64,000 nucleotides of DNA from Alphaproteobacteria bacterium (GTDB lineage: Bacteria > Pseudomonadota > Alphaproteobacteria > Micavibrionales > UBA2020), in the NCBI GenBank assembly GCA_025934695.1, contig JAICWS010000002.1:496001-560000 (forward strand), written 5' to 3'. Positions 51,268-60,252 of the stretch are shown here, piece by piece; the stretch's first letter is position 1; each line of letters begins with the position of its first letter. The notes beneath the pieces are model-generated. The model was not told the origin of the DNA. It ran no database searches and was given only the letters and a program-made list of their open reading frames with translations. The position numbers and the translations under genes were made by a program.

Positions 51268-52827
51268 TTACATGATCAGCGAGGGCAGCAGCTTGCGCCC
51301 GACGAAGGGCAAGAACGCGCCCGCTTCGACCAGCCGGGTGGTGACGCGGATGTCGGGAGCGAAGTAATGATCCTCGTCGTAATGGCTGACCTGCGAGCGG
51401 ATCAGCCTGACGGCGTCCTGTAACGGCTTCGAGGTTTTCAACGGCTTGTGGAAATCGATGCCCTGCGCCGCCGCCAAAAGCTCGACCGCCACGATATTGG
51501 CCGTGTTCGAGCCCATTTCGTTGAGCCGCCGCGCGGCATAGGTCGCCATGCTGACATGATCCTCCTGGTTGGCGGAGGTCGGGATGCTGTCGACGCAAGA
51601 GGGATGCGCGAGATTTTTGTTCTCGGAGGCCAGCGCGGCCGCCGTCACATGGGCGATCATGAAGCCCGAATTGACGCCCGCATTCTTGACGAGGAACGGC
51701 GGCAGTCCGCTGATTTTGTGGTCGATCAGCATGGCGATGCGCCGCTCGCTCATCCCGCCGATCTCGGCAATCGCCAGCGCCAGCGTGTCCGCGGCCATGG
51801 CGATCGGCTCGGCATGGAAGTTGCCGCCCGATTTGACCTCGCCCGTCTCGGGGAAAACCAGCGGATTATCGGTGACCGCATTCACCTCGCGGTGGAAGAT
51901 ATCAGACGCAAAGCGGATATGGTCGAGGCAGGCGCCCATCACCTGCGGCATGCAGCGCAACGAATAAGGGTCCTGCACGCGCGGGTCTTCCTTCTCGTCC
52001 CTGTGGGACTGGCGAATGGCGCTGCCCTTGAGCAGGTTGATGTAAATCTTCGCCACGTCGATCTGGCCAAGCTGGCGGCGGATGCGCTGGATGTCGGGCT
52101 CGAACGGCGTCGTCGAACCCTTGGCAGCGTCAACCGACATGGCGCCAGCCACGACCGCGCCTGCGAAACAGTCTTCCGCGCGGAACAGTCCGCGCAGCGC
52201 CAGCGCCGTCGAGACCTGCGTGCCGTTCAGCAGCGCGAGGCCTTCCTTGGGCGCGAGACTTAAAGGTTTAAGGCCGATCTTGCGCAGCTCCGTGCGCGAA
52301 TCCGCCAGAATGCCGTGCACGCGCACCTGCCCCGCGCCGATCAGCGGCAGCGCCAGATGGGCCAGCGGCGCGAGATCGCCCGAGGCACCGACCGAACCTT
52401 TTTCCGGGAGGCAGGGATAGACTTCGTTGTTGTACAGCGTGATCAGGAAATCCACGACCTCGCGGCGCACGCCGGAATAGCCCTGCGCCAGCGCATTGAT
52501 CTTCAGCAGCAGAACCAGACGCACGATATCGTCGTCAAGGAATCTCCCGACGCCCGTCGCATGCGACAGGATGATGTTACGCTGCAGCTGCTCGAACTGG
52601 TTCTCGGGAATTTTCACCTTGGCCAGCGCGCCAAAGCCGGTGTTTATGCTGTAAACGACTTTTCCGGCGGCAATGACGGCATCGACCTGCTTCTTGCCGG
52701 CTTCGATTTTCTTGTACGCCGAGGTCTCCAGCACGATGGGCACATGGTGCTTCACAATCGTGCGCAGGAGGGAGAGCGGAACCTCGCCCGGTTTAATCAG
52801 CAGTCTAGCGCCTTGTGTCATTGCCAC
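51268..52827 (-). CDS. hutH: Histidine ammonia-lyase
   Basis: This enzyme deaminates histidine to trans-urocanate. It is 519 aa. The MIO prosthetic group would form from A148-S149-G150 in GSVGASGDLAPLAH. The INTGFGALAKVKI block near 61-73 and the SIPTSANQEDHVSM region near 412 also fit. The length is normal. It sits downstream of hutU by 39 bases and upstream of hutG by 1 base. Confidence 0.96.
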   Translation of the reverse strand: MAMTQGARLLIKPGEVPLSLLRTIVKHHVPIVLETSAYKKIEAGKKQVDAVIAAGKVVYSINTGFGALAKVKIPENQFEQLQRNIILSHATGVGRFLDDDIVRLVLLLKINALAQGYSGVRREVVDFLITLYNNEVYPCLPEKGSVGASGDLAPLAHLALPLIGAGQVRVHGILADSRTELRKIGLKPLSLAPKEGLALLNGTQVSTALALRGLFRAEDCFAGAVVAGAMSVDAAKGSTTPFEPDIQRIRRQLGQIDVAKIYINLLKGSAIRQSHRDEKEDPRVQDPYSLRCMPQVMGACLDHIRFASDIFHREVNAVTDNPLVFPETGEVKSGGNFHAEPIAMAADTLALAIAEIGGMSERRIAMLIDHKISGLPPFLVKNAGVNSGFMIAHVTAAALASENKNLAHPSCVDSIPTSANQEDHVSMATYAARRLNEMGSNTANIVAVELLAAAQGIDFHKPLKTSKPLQDAVRLIRSQVSHYDEDHYFAPDIRVTTRLVEAGAFLPFVGRKLLPSLIM

Positions 52828-52866
52828 GTTTAATTCTCCACTTCCGCCCCGTTCACCGGTTAAGTC

Positions 52867-54561
52867 CTATTTTTCGACCATCGGCAGGTTCAGGCCCTTT
52901 TCCTTCGCGCAGGCGATGGCCTCGGCGTAGCCTGCGTCGGCATGACGCATGACGCCAGTGCCGGGATCGTTGGTGAGGACGCGCTCGAGGCGCGCCGCTG
53001 CTTCTTTGGTGCCGTCGGCCACGATGACCATGCCCGAGTGCTGCGAAAAGCCCATGCCCACGCCGCCGCCGTGATGCAGCGAGACCCAGGTGGCGCCGCT
53101 TGCGGTATTGAGTAACGCGTTCAGCAGCGGCCAGTCCGACACGGCGTCCGATCCGTCCTTCATTCCTTCCGTTTCGCGGTTGGGCGAGGCGACGGAGCCG
53201 CTGTCGAGATGGTCGCGGCCGATGACGATGGGCGCTTTCAACTCGCCCTTCGCGACCATGTCGTTGAAGGCGAGGCCCAACTTGGCGCGGTCGCCTAAAC
53301 CCACCCAGCAGATGCGGGCGGGCAGGCCCTGGAACTTGATGCGCTGGGCCGCCATGTCGAGCCAGTTGTGCAGGTGCTTGTCGTGGGGCAGCAGCTCTTT
53401 GACGCGCTTGTCGGTCTTAAAGATGTCTTCCGGGTCGCCCGACAGCGCAGCCCAGCGAAATGGCCCCACGCCACGACAGAATAGCGGTCGGATATAGGCG
53501 GGGACGAAGCCTGGGAAGTCAAACGCGTTGGCGACACCGTCTTCCTTGGCCATCTGACGGATGTTGTTGCCGTAATCGAAGGTGGGGACGCCCATCGCAT
53601 GCAGGTCCAGCATCGCGCGGACGTGCTTGGCAATCGAATGCTTGGCGGCCCTGATGACCTCGTCGGGACTGGTGCGGCGTTTCGTCTCCGCCTGTTCCCA
53701 AGTCCAGCCTTCGGGCAGGTAGCCGTTGAGCGGGTCGTGCGCGCTGGTCTGGTCGGTGACCATGTCGGGGCGGTATTTTTTGTCTTTCTTCGCCAGTTCG
53801 GCGATCTTCGGAAAAATTTCGGCTGCATTGCCCAGCAGGCCGACGGAGATGGCCTTGCCCTGCCTGTGCGCTTCCTCGATCATGGCAATCGCCTCATCCA
53901 GGCTGTTCGCCTTTTTGTCGAGGTATTTGGTCGCCAAGCGCCGCTCGATGCGGCTGGCCTGGCATTCGACGCCCAGCAGCGAGGCGCCCGCCATGGTGGC
54001 CGCCAGCGGCTGCGCGCCGCCCATGCCACCGAGGCCGCCGGTCAAAATCCATTTGCCTCTTAAATCGCCCTGGTAATGCTTGCGCCCGGCTTCAGCGAAA
54101 GTTTCGTATGTCCCCTGCACGATCCCCTGTGTGCCAATGTATATCCACGATCCCGCCGTCATCTGGCCGTACATCATCAGGCCCTTGGCGTCGAGCTCGC
54201 GGAAATGCGCCCAGGTCGCCCAGTTCGGCACGAGGTTGGAGTTTGCCAGCAGCACGCGCGGCGCGTTTTCATGCGTTCTGAACACGCCGACCGGCTTGCC
54301 CGACTGGATCAGCAGCGTTTCGTCGGCGTTCAGTTTTTTCAGCGTCTCGACGATCTTGTCGAAACATTCCCAGTTCCGCGCCGCCTTGCCAATTCCTCCA
54401 TAAACCACCAGCTCATCCGGGTTCTCGGCCACGTCGGGGTCGAGGTTGTTCATGAGCATGCGCAAGGGCGCTTCGGTCAGCCAGCTCTTCGCGCTCAGCT
54501 TGTCGCCGTGCGGCGCCCGGATGATGCGTTTGTTGGCGAGGCTGGCTTTTGTGGCGGTCAT
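52867..54561 (-). CDS. hutU: Urocanate hydratase
   Basis: This NAD-dependent enzyme (564 aa) hydrates urocanate to imidazolonepropionate. NAD binding is seen in [18 protein letters not shown] near 174. The catalytic region [20 protein letters not shown] is near 409-428. It is the first gene of the hutU-hutH-hutG strand set, with a large palindromic repeat upstream. No hutC-type repressor gene is visible in the window. Confidence 0.96.
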   Translation of the reverse strand: MTATKASLANKRIIRAPHGDKLSAKSWLTEAPLRMLMNNLDPDVAENPDELVVYGGIGKAARNWECFDKIVETLKKLNADETLLIQSGKPVGVFRTHENAPRVLLANSNLVPNWATWAHFRELDAKGLMMYGQMTAGSWIYIGTQGIVQGTYETFAEAGRKHYQGDLRGKWILTGGLGGMGGAQPLAATMAGASLLGVECQASRIERRLATKYLDKKANSLDEAIAMIEEAHRQGKAISVGLLGNAAEIFPKIAELAKKDKKYRPDMVTDQTSAHDPLNGYLPEGWTWEQAETKRRTSPDEVIRAAKHSIAKHVRAMLDLHAMGVPTFDYGNNIRQMAKEDGVANAFDFPGFVPAYIRPLFCRGVGPFRWAALSGDPEDIFKTDKRVKELLPHDKHLHNWLDMAAQRIKFQGLPARICWVGLGDRAKLGLAFNDMVAKGELKAPIVIGRDHLDSGSVASPNRETEGMKDGSDAVSDWPLLNALLNTASGATWVSLHHGGGVGMGFSQHSGMVIVADGTKEAAARLERVLTNDPGTGVMRHADAGYAEAIACAKEKGLNLPMVEK

Positions 54562-54565
54562 TTAC

Positions 54566-54677
54566 ACCTTCCGTAACCCCGGCGGAAGCCGGGGTCTAGC
54601 ATCTTTCAATGGGAGCGGTGGTCATTGATCCACCGCTCAAGCCGATAAATCTTAGACCCCGGCTTTTGCCGGGGTTA
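54566..54677. repeat. Large palindromic repeat between lpdA and hutU
   Basis: Two hairpins (GTAACCCCGGCGGAAGCCGGGGTC and GACCCCGGCTTTTGCCGGGGTTAC) are inverted copies of each other around a central GAGCGGTGGTCATTGATCCACCGCTC palindrome. The full element is almost perfectly symmetric. It fills the gap between the lpdA stop and hutU. Confidence 0.8.
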
Positions 54678-54681
54678 CAAG

Positions 54682-56088
54682 TCAAATGTGGATGGCACGG
54701 CCATCCACCGCCAGCGCCGCTTCCTTGACCGCTTCGTTGAGGGTCGGATGCGCGTGGCAGGTGCGGGCGATGTCTTCGGATGAGCCGCCGAATTCCATGG
54801 CGAGGGCGACTTCCGCGATCATCGTGCCGGCTTCGGCGCCGACAATGTGGCAGCCCAGCACGCGGTCGGTTTTCGCGTCAGCCAGAATCTTGACGAAGCC
54901 TTCGGTCGCGTTCATCGCGCGAGCGCGGCCGTTCGCCATGAAGGGGAATTTGCCGGCCTTATATTCGACGCTGGCTTCCTTCAGCTGTTCTTCCGTCTTG
55001 CCGACCGAGGCGACCTCGGGAAAGGTATAAACTACGTTCGGGATCGCGTCGTAATTGATATGGCCCGACTGCCCCGCGATGATCTCGGCGCAGACCACGC
55101 CTTCATCTTCCGCCTTATGCGCCAGCATCGCTCCGCGCACCACGTCGCCGATCGCGTAAATGCCTTTCACATTGGTCTGGAAATGATCGTCAATCTCGAC
55201 CCGGCCGCGATTGTCGACCTTAACGCCCGCCTTTTCGAGGCCGAGGCCCGACGTATAAGGGCGGCGGCCGATACTCAGCAGTACGGTCTCGACTTCCAGC
55301 TTCTCGGCCGCGCCGCCATTGGCGGGTTCCAGCGTCAGCGTCACCTTGTCCTTGCCGGTCTGCGCGCCGGTGACTTTCGTGGATAGTTTCAATTCCATGC
55401 CCTGCTTGGTCATGACCTTCTTCATCTCTTTCGAGACTTCCAGGTCCATGCCGGGCAGCAACCGGTCCATGAATTCGATGACGGTCACCTTCGCGCCCAG
55501 GCGCTGCCAGACCGAGCCCATCTCGAGCCCGATCACGCCGCCGCCGATGACGGCGAGGGAAGCGGGAACTTTCGCCAATGCAAGCGCGCCGGTCGAGGTC
55601 ACGATCTGCTTCTCGTCGACCGCAATGCCGTTGAGCGGCGTGCTTTCCGAACCCGTGGCAATGACGATGTTCTTGGCCGAGACGGTTTTCTTGCCGTCCT
55701 TGCCGGAAATTTCGACGGTGCCGGGCGCGGTGATGGTGCCGAGGCCCATGAGATGGTCGACCTTGTTCTTCTTGAACAGGAAGCCGATGCCCTTGGTGTT
55801 CGCGTCGACGACCTTGTCCTTGAAAGCCATCATTTTCTTGATGTCGATTTTCGGCGCGTTGACTTCGATGCCAATGGTCGAAAAATCATGCGCCGCATGC
55901 TCGTATTTCTCCGAGACCGAGAGCAGGGCTTTCGACGGTATGCAGCCCACGTTCAGGCAGGTGCCGCCCAGCGTATTGTCTTTTTCGACGCAGGCCGTTT
56001 TCAGGCCCAGCTGCGCCGCGCGAATCGCGCAGACATATCCGCCGGGGCCGGAGCCGATCACCACCACATCGTATTGCGCATCTGCCAT
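54682..56088 (-). CDS. lpdA: Dihydrolipoyl dehydrogenase (E3)
   Basis: This flavin disulfide oxidoreductase (468 aa) reoxidises the lipoyl group of SucB and of related complexes. FAD binding is in GSGPGGYVCAI at 12-22, the redox disulfide is C44-C49 in GGTCLNVGC, the NAD domain has GGGVIGLEMGSVW near 185, and the catalytic His is in CHAHPTLNEAV near the C-terminus. In many relatives it follows sucB directly. Here the hut cluster lies between them and lpdA is reversed, so it is transcribed separately. Confidence 0.96.
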   Translation of the reverse strand: MADAQYDVVVIGSGPGGYVCAIRAAQLGLKTACVEKDNTLGGTCLNVGCIPSKALLSVSEKYEHAAHDFSTIGIEVNAPKIDIKKMMAFKDKVVDANTKGIGFLFKKNKVDHLMGLGTITAPGTVEISGKDGKKTVSAKNIVIATGSESTPLNGIAVDEKQIVTSTGALALAKVPASLAVIGGGVIGLEMGSVWQRLGAKVTVIEFMDRLLPGMDLEVSKEMKKVMTKQGMELKLSTKVTGAQTGKDKVTLTLEPANGGAAEKLEVETVLLSIGRRPYTSGLGLEKAGVKVDNRGRVEIDDHFQTNVKGIYAIGDVVRGAMLAHKAEDEGVVCAEIIAGQSGHINYDAIPNVVYTFPEVASVGKTEEQLKEASVEYKAGKFPFMANGRARAMNATEGFVKILADAKTDRVLGCHIVGAEAGTMIAEVALAMEFGGSSEDIARTCHAHPTLNEAVKEAALAVDGRAIHI

Positions 56089-56197
56089 GATTTTGTCCCT
56101 TTTTTTGACGGGCCCAATTTATCGCAAAGCCCTTGGTCTATCGAGTCAATTTGGCGTTCAAAAATTATGTCTATCGCCTTGTATTTCCATAACAAAT

Positions 56198-56226
56198 TTG
56201 ACAGAGTATCGCAGCTTTGATATTCA
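56198..56226 (+). promoter_or_regulatory. Sigma70-like promoter of small RNA copy A
   Basis: A perfect -35 TTGACA (56198-56203) is followed after 17 bases by TATTCA (56221-56226), giving a predicted start near 56233. Copies B and C keep the same geometry, which supports function. Confidence 0.65.
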
Positions 56227-56232
56227 GGAGTC

Positions 56233-56353
56233 TTCGACAAAATCCATCTCCGTGGTTGTCGAAGAAGTTTCTGGACCTTAACTGGACGAGCGGTCTGGAG
56301 AGTGTGTAAAAAACAAAAGAGGCCGGGCCCGTAACCCCGGCCTCTTTAATTTT
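56233..56353 (+). ncRNA. Tandem small RNA, copy A
   Basis: A predicted transcript of about 120 bases begins with a hairpin, TTCGACAA (56233-56240) pairing with TTGTCGAA (56256-56263), around a 15-base loop containing CATCTCCGTG. It then has an unpaired middle and ends in an intrinsic terminator (AAAGAGGCCGGG/CCCCGGCCTCTTT then AATTTT). The CTCC loop is complementary to Shine-Dalgarno purines, as in known alphaproteobacterial trans-acting RNAs. This is inference, and the 5' end is estimated. Confidence 0.7.
56316..56353 (+). terminator. Intrinsic terminator of small RNA copy A
   Basis: The stem AAAGAGGCCGGG (56316-56327) pairs with CCCGGCCTCTTT and runs into TAATTTT. The same terminator sequence ends copies B and C. 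Confidence 0.8.
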
Positions 56354-56469
56354 GGGCGGCATTCTACAATGGGTAGGCCTATGGGAGGTCCCACCCCGCG
56401 ACGATGATTTCCATAATAATTTCAAATACCTGTCATCGGAAAGGAAGTGCAAATTTTTTCATAAATTGT

Positions 56470-56498
56470 TTGACCCGAATCGGTCGTTTTGATATTCG
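56470..56498 (+). promoter_or_regulatory. Sigma70-like promoter of small RNA copy B
   Basis: TTGACC (56470-56475), a 17-base spacer and TATTCG (56493-56498). The stretch upstream (TTTTTTCATAAATTGT) is repeated before copy C. Confidence 0.6.
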
Positions 56499-56504
56499 GG
56501 AGTC

Positions 56505-56616
56505 TTCGACAAAATCCATCTCCGTGGTTGTCGAGGAGTTTCTGGACAAACTGAAGTCATAGAGAGTGTGTAAAATATAAGAGGCCGGGCCCGTAACCCC
56601 GGCCTCTTCAATTTTC
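56505..56616 (+). ncRNA. Tandem small RNA, copy B
   Basis: The predicted transcript has the same design as copy A. Its 5' stem is TTCGACAA (56505-56512)/TTGTCGA (56528-56534), with the loop carrying CATCTCCGTGG. The middle GAGTTTCTGGACAAACTGAA is shared with copy C. The terminator AAGAGGCCGGG/CCCCGGCCTCTT spans 56579-56608 and is followed by CAATTTT. Confidence 0.7.
56579..56615 (+). terminator. Intrinsic terminator of small RNA copy B
   Basis: AAGAGGCCGGG (56579-56589) pairs with CCCGGCCTCTT (56598-56608) and is followed by CAATTTT. It is nearly identical to the copy A terminator. Confidence 0.8.
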
Positions 56617-56795
56617 GGCGGGCAGGCGGCCGCATGGCATGCGAAAGAAATATAAGCTTGGCTTTGCGAGCGGGGTTTGAACGGGAATACGTCGACCCAA
56701 AAGACATCCCGGGGCATCAGGAGAGCACACGCAAACCCTATTTAATTTTCCATATTAAATAATTGTTTTTGAACGCAGATTTTTTCATAAATTGT

Positions 56796-56824
56796 TTGAC
56801 CCGAATCTCCCGTTTTGATATTCG
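56796..56824 (+). promoter_or_regulatory. Sigma70-like promoter of small RNA copy C
   Basis: TTGACC (56796-56801), a 17-base spacer and TATTCG (56819-56824), the same boxes as copy B. Confidence 0.6.
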
Positions 56825-56830
56825 GGAGTC

Positions 56831-56937
56831 TTCGACAAAATTCATCTCCGTGTTGTCGAGGAGTTTCTGGACAAACTGAAGTCATAGAGAGAGTGTGTAA
56901 CGAGAGGCCGGGCCCGTAACCCCGGCCTCTTGAATTT
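56831..56937 (+). ncRNA. Tandem small RNA, copy C
   Basis: This is the third copy of the unit. The stem is TTCGACAA (56831-56838)/TTGTCGA (56853-56859), with the loop ATTCATCTCCGTG one base shorter and with one substitution, leaving CATCTCCGTG unchanged. The middle GAGTTTCTGGACAAACTGAA and the GAGAGGCCGGG terminator are conserved. It ends about 115 bases before the start codon of the next gene, so it could be a separate RNA or the upstream part of that gene's leader. Confidence 0.68.
56903..56937 (+). terminator. Intrinsic terminator of small RNA copy C
   Basis: AGAGGCCGGG (56903-56912) pairs with CCCGGCCTCT (56921-56930), followed by TGAATTTT. Confidence 0.78.
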
Positions 56938-57051
56938 TGGGCTGACCCGAATATTAAGCACTGAAAAAACAAAACTTTTCCCTATTGAAACGAAGCTTGC
57001 ATTCGCACCCGCTTTGAGTTATGGTAACTCAAAATTTTGAGGGCATTTACA

Positions 57052-58023
57052 ATGAAAAAAGCGCGGTTGGAAGACGGCCAAGTCGTCCTGGCTCATCAGT
57101 TCAACAAGGCGGTCCATGCGGGCCAGCTGCTCTGCGCCGATCCTAACTGCACTGCGCATATGGTCTTTCGCAAGGAATCCCTGACCCACGGCGCCTCGGC
57201 GATCCGCAGCGCCTCCTTCGTATCCAAGGCGGTCAGCGACCATATCGCCCATTGCTCCGCGCACGAAGATTTCGCGATCCTGGCGCGCACGAAAAAGAGC
57301 ATCGAGCAGGCGCTGAAAGACGACAAGACCTCGATCATCATCAACCTCAACATGGCGCTCACCGACGACTTCAACAATGTCGCGCGCGATCTCGTCTGCG
57401 TTCCCTCCACCTTCGAAAAAGGCACTTATGTCACGGCTTCCGCGAAAAGCGTCGAAGACGTGCTCGACTACATCAAAACCATCGAGGAAAAGGGCGGCAA
57501 GCAGGGTCTGGCCAAGACCTTCGTCAACTACAAGAGCAAGACGATGCCGGTCACGGATTTCGTCATCGACAGCGAAGATAAATACCGCGACCTTCTCAAC
57601 AAGCTTTACAAAAAGGTCGACACCGCCAGGCCGGAAGCCGATCTCGCCGACTTCCCGCGCCTGATCGACTTCAAGGCCACGAAGCGCTCGCGGGGCCTCG
57701 ATGAAGGCGATCTGTTCGGCACGCCGGTGGGCATCATGAAAGCGCAGGGCAACAAGGTCGTGCTGCTGCAGGCGGCCGATGTTCCGCCCGAGTTCCAGAC
57801 CACCCTGCGCGGCGAAAACGTTCATATCGTCGCCATTCCGCGGCTCGACCTGACGGAGGCGAAAAAGGTCCTCCAGCGCCTGCGCAACACCGCGAATTCG
57901 AAATCCTACCTTCACATGCATTGGAAAGTCGTGGGCGCGCATCAGTTCACGCCCATTGAAACGCCGGAGCCGGCGCAGCAGCCCAAACCGGCGCCGGGCC
58001 AGCAAACCTCCTTCGGGATTTAA
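57052..58023 (+). CDS. Hypothetical protein with N-terminal Cys/His cluster
   Basis: This 323-residue soluble protein has C28 and C33 in LLCADPNCTAHMVFR, and H64, H67 and C68 in SDHIAHC, a likely zinc site. The arrangement recalls the N-terminal zinc ribbon of CoiA-like competence nucleases, but no nuclease motif was identified, so this is a weak suggestion. The remainder is mixed alpha/beta, and the tail is Pro/Gln-rich (PEPAQQPKPAPGQQ). ATG 57052 follows GAGGG; a TTG at 57037 is an alternative. It lies just downstream of the triple small-RNA array. Confidence 0.7.
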   Translation: MKKARLEDGQVVLAHQFNKAVHAGQLLCADPNCTAHMVFRKESLTHGASAIRSASFVSKAVSDHIAHCSAHEDFAILARTKKSIEQALKDDKTSIIINLNMALTDDFNNVARDLVCVPSTFEKGTYVTASAKSVEDVLDYIKTIEEKGGKQGLAKTFVNYKSKTMPVTDFVIDSEDKYRDLLNKLYKKVDTARPEADLADFPRLIDFKATKRSRGLDEGDLFGTPVGIMKAQGNKVVLLQAADVPPEFQTTLRGENVHIVAIPRLDLTEAKKVLQRLRNTANSKSYLHMHWKVVGAHQFTPIETPEPAQQPKPAPGQQTSFGI

Positions 58024-58090
58024 GCCGCCATTATATGGCTTGATTTTACCGCCTGAAGCCTGATTTCATGGGGTGGAGGAAGGCTCCATC

Positions 58091-59986
58091 ATGTCATCCG
58101 ACAGCCGCCCGGCCAGCCGGGCGCAGCAACTGCATGAAGAGGCGATACGCACGCTCACCGCGGGGCGCGTCGACGAAGGCATGGCGCTGCTCAAAAAAGC
58201 GCTCGCCGCTGCCGAAGGCTCGCCGATGGCCAGCAGCATCATCCTGAACGACCTCGGCATGGCCTGCTGGCAGAAGGGCCAGCTGACGGCCGCCGAGAAG
58301 CATTACAAAAAGGCGGTCACGCTGGGGCCGATGAACGCCCGGGCCCTTGGCAATTACGGCGCCTTCCTCGTCGAGCAAAAACGCCTCGACGAGGCCGAAC
58401 CGATGCTCAAGCAAGCGCTCGCGATGCTGCCCGGCCATTACAAGATCCAGAGCGACTATGGCCGACTGATGCACCGACGGGGCCGGCTTGCGACCGCGGA
58501 ACGGCATTACCTGGAGGCGATCCGCCTCAATCCCGAATGGGTCAACGCCTATTGCAATCTCGGCGACCTGCTGGTGGAAATGAATCGCCACGAGGAAGCG
58601 GCAAGCGCCTACGTGGCGGCCTTGAAGCTGCGGCCCAAAAACGTCGCCGCACATAACGGCATGGGCAAGCTCTGCGTCAAGATGAAGCGCTTCGACGAGG
58701 CGCTCGACTGGTTTAACAAGGCCCTCGCGCTGGATCCGGCGCTGGAACGCTCATGGGAGCGCAAGCTCAACCTGCTCGAGCGCACGCATCGGCTCGAGGA
58801 AGCGGAAGAGGCGCTGAAACAGGCAAAAGCAGCCTGTCCGAATTCCCTCAACATCGGTTCCATCGAGGCGCGCCTGCTGCGCCGCGCCGGGAAACTCGAC
58901 GAGGCGATCGCGCTGCTGGAGAAGCTGCGCCCCGCGGCGGAACAGCTCGAGAAAACCGACCCGCAATTGCTCTGGGGCATACTGTTCGAACTGGCCGAAC
59001 TTTACGACCGCACGGATCGCTATGACGCCGCCTTCGCCAGCATGGCGCGCGCCAAGGCCGGCGAGGCGAACGATGTCAAGGCGCTCGCCTACGACAAAGA
59101 CGAGCTTCCCCTGCGGGTCGGCATCCTGAACGATCTTTTCACGCCCAATCTCGCGAGAAGGCCTGGCGCCGCGCCCTTGGCCAAGGCGCCTGTTTTTCTG
59201 GTGGGATTCCCGCGCTCCGGCACCACGCTGCTCGACCAGATATTGTCGAGCCATCCGAAGATCCGCGTGGCCGACGAAGAGCCCGCTGTCGACAAAATGG
59301 CGCGCGACATCGTCGATGCTTATGCCGCAAGCTTTCCGCGCCGCAAACAGGGCAATGCCGGCCATCCGGCGTTGGCGGCGCTGGCGGACCTCACGCTTGA
59401 AGATGTGCAGGCGATGCGCAAACGTTTCTTTGCCGAACATGGCGCCTGGACGGAAAACTGGGACGGCGTCTTTATCGACAAACTGCCGCTCAATATTATC
59501 CATGCCGGCCTGATCGGGCGCACCTTTCCGGGGACAAAGTTCATCCTTGCGCTGCGCCACCCGTGCGATGCCGTTCTCAGCTGTTATTTAAGGCGCTTCG
59601 ACCTGAACACCGCGATGGTCCAGTTCTTCAGCCTCGAGGATGCGGCACAGTTCTATGATGCCGTTTTCCGCTTATGGGAACATTATAATAGCGTTCTGAA
59701 GCTCGATGTGCATGCCATCCACTATGAAGATGTCGTCAGCGATTTCCGTCCGGCGGTAGGGCCCCTGCTCGATTTCCTCGGCTTGGCCTGGGACGATGCG
59801 GTTCTTGAATATGACCGCACCGCGCGCGAGAAGGCGCATATCAGCACGCCCAGCTATCACCAGGTCACGCAGAAAATCTACACGCGCGCCAGCGGCCGCT
59901 GGCTGCGCTACCGAAAGCATATGGAACCCGTGCTGCCGATCCTGGCGCCTTGGGTAAATAAGTTCGGCTATTCAATGGATCAGTGA
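58091..59986 (+). CDS. TPR-repeat sulfotransferase
   Basis: In this 631-residue protein, residues about 10-240 form five or six tetratricopeptide repeats (for example AEKHYKKAVTLGPMNARALGNYG and EAASAYVAALKLRPKNVAAHNGMG, each broken here into under 25 residues). Residues about 365-620 form a sulfotransferase domain with the PAPS-binding start VFLVGFPRSGTTLLDQ near 368 and IHYEDVVSDF later. The acceptor is unknown and could be a polysaccharide or protein. The ATG lies 7 bases after GGAGGAAGG. The stop overlaps the convergent KTSC gene by 7 bases. Confidence 0.85.
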   Translation: MSSDSRPASRAQQLHEEAIRTLTAGRVDEGMALLKKALAAAEGSPMASSIILNDLGMACWQKGQLTAAEKHYKKAVTLGPMNARALGNYGAFLVEQKRLDEAEPMLKQALAMLPGHYKIQSDYGRLMHRRGRLATAERHYLEAIRLNPEWVNAYCNLGDLLVEMNRHEEAASAYVAALKLRPKNVAAHNGMGKLCVKMKRFDEALDWFNKALALDPALERSWERKLNLLERTHRLEEAEEALKQAKAACPNSLNIGSIEARLLRRAGKLDEAIALLEKLRPAAEQLEKTDPQLLWGILFELAELYDRTDRYDAAFASMARAKAGEANDVKALAYDKDELPLRVGILNDLFTPNLARRPGAAPLAKAPVFLVGFPRSGTTLLDQILSSHPKIRVADEEPAVDKMARDIVDAYAASFPRRKQGNAGHPALAALADLTLEDVQAMRKRFFAEHGAWTENWDGVFIDKLPLNIIHAGLIGRTFPGTKFILALRHPCDAVLSCYLRRFDLNTAMVQFFSLEDAAQFYDAVFRLWEHYNSVLKLDVHAIHYEDVVSDFRPAVGPLLDFLGLAWDDAVLEYDRTAREKAHISTPSYHQVTQKIYTRASGRWLRYRKHMEPVLPILAPWVNKFGYSMDQ

Positions 59987-60252
59987 AGAGTGGGCTGGCG
60001 CGGCGGCGGCGGCAGGCGGCGCGGCAGGTCCGAAGGCCGGTAAATCTCGGCATAGCGGTGGCCGCGGGCCTTGAAGACGGTGTTGAACCAGTTTCCGATT
60101 GATTCAGCCGCCAGCAGTTCCTCATATTCCCAGCGTGCGACGTCGAAGTACCAATAGATGCTGCCCGTCGTGAATTTGACGTCCAGCACTTGGCGGACGT
60201 CGTGATATCGCATGCCCTCAATCGCTTCGGAATCGACTGGCTGATATTCCAT
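59980..60252 (-). CDS. KTSC domain protein
   Basis: This 90-residue protein matches the KTSC pattern: MEYQPVDSEAIEGMRYH, then DVKFTTGSIYWYFDVARWEYEEL and SIGNWFNTVFKARG. KTSC domains occur alone or fused to Lys-tRNA synthetase-related and other proteins, and their role is not firmly known. The C-terminus is Pro/Arg-rich. It converges on and overlaps the sulfotransferase gene. Confidence 0.8.
   Translation of the reverse strand: MEYQPVDSEAIEGMRYHDVRQVLDVKFTTGSIYWYFDVARWEYEELLAAESIGNWFNTVFKARGHRYAEIYRPSDLPRRLPPPPRQPTLH

Noticed and set aside
56171-56717. Minus-strand frames of 82-94 residues across the RNA repeats
   Set aside because: They repeat because the DNA repeats, their sequences run through terminator palindromes, and they have no ribosome sites. 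The promoter-hairpin-terminator order on the plus strand explains the region better.
56641-56760. tRNA-like piece between RNA copies B and C
   Set aside because: GGTTTGAACGGGA resembles a T-loop, but no acceptor stem, anticodon arm or CCA end can be folded around it. No tRNA gene was found in the window.
56198-56937. CRISPR array or tandem coding repeats
   Set aside because: Units are about 270-330 bases apart with promoter and terminator features and no constant 25-40 base repeats separated by similar-length spacers.
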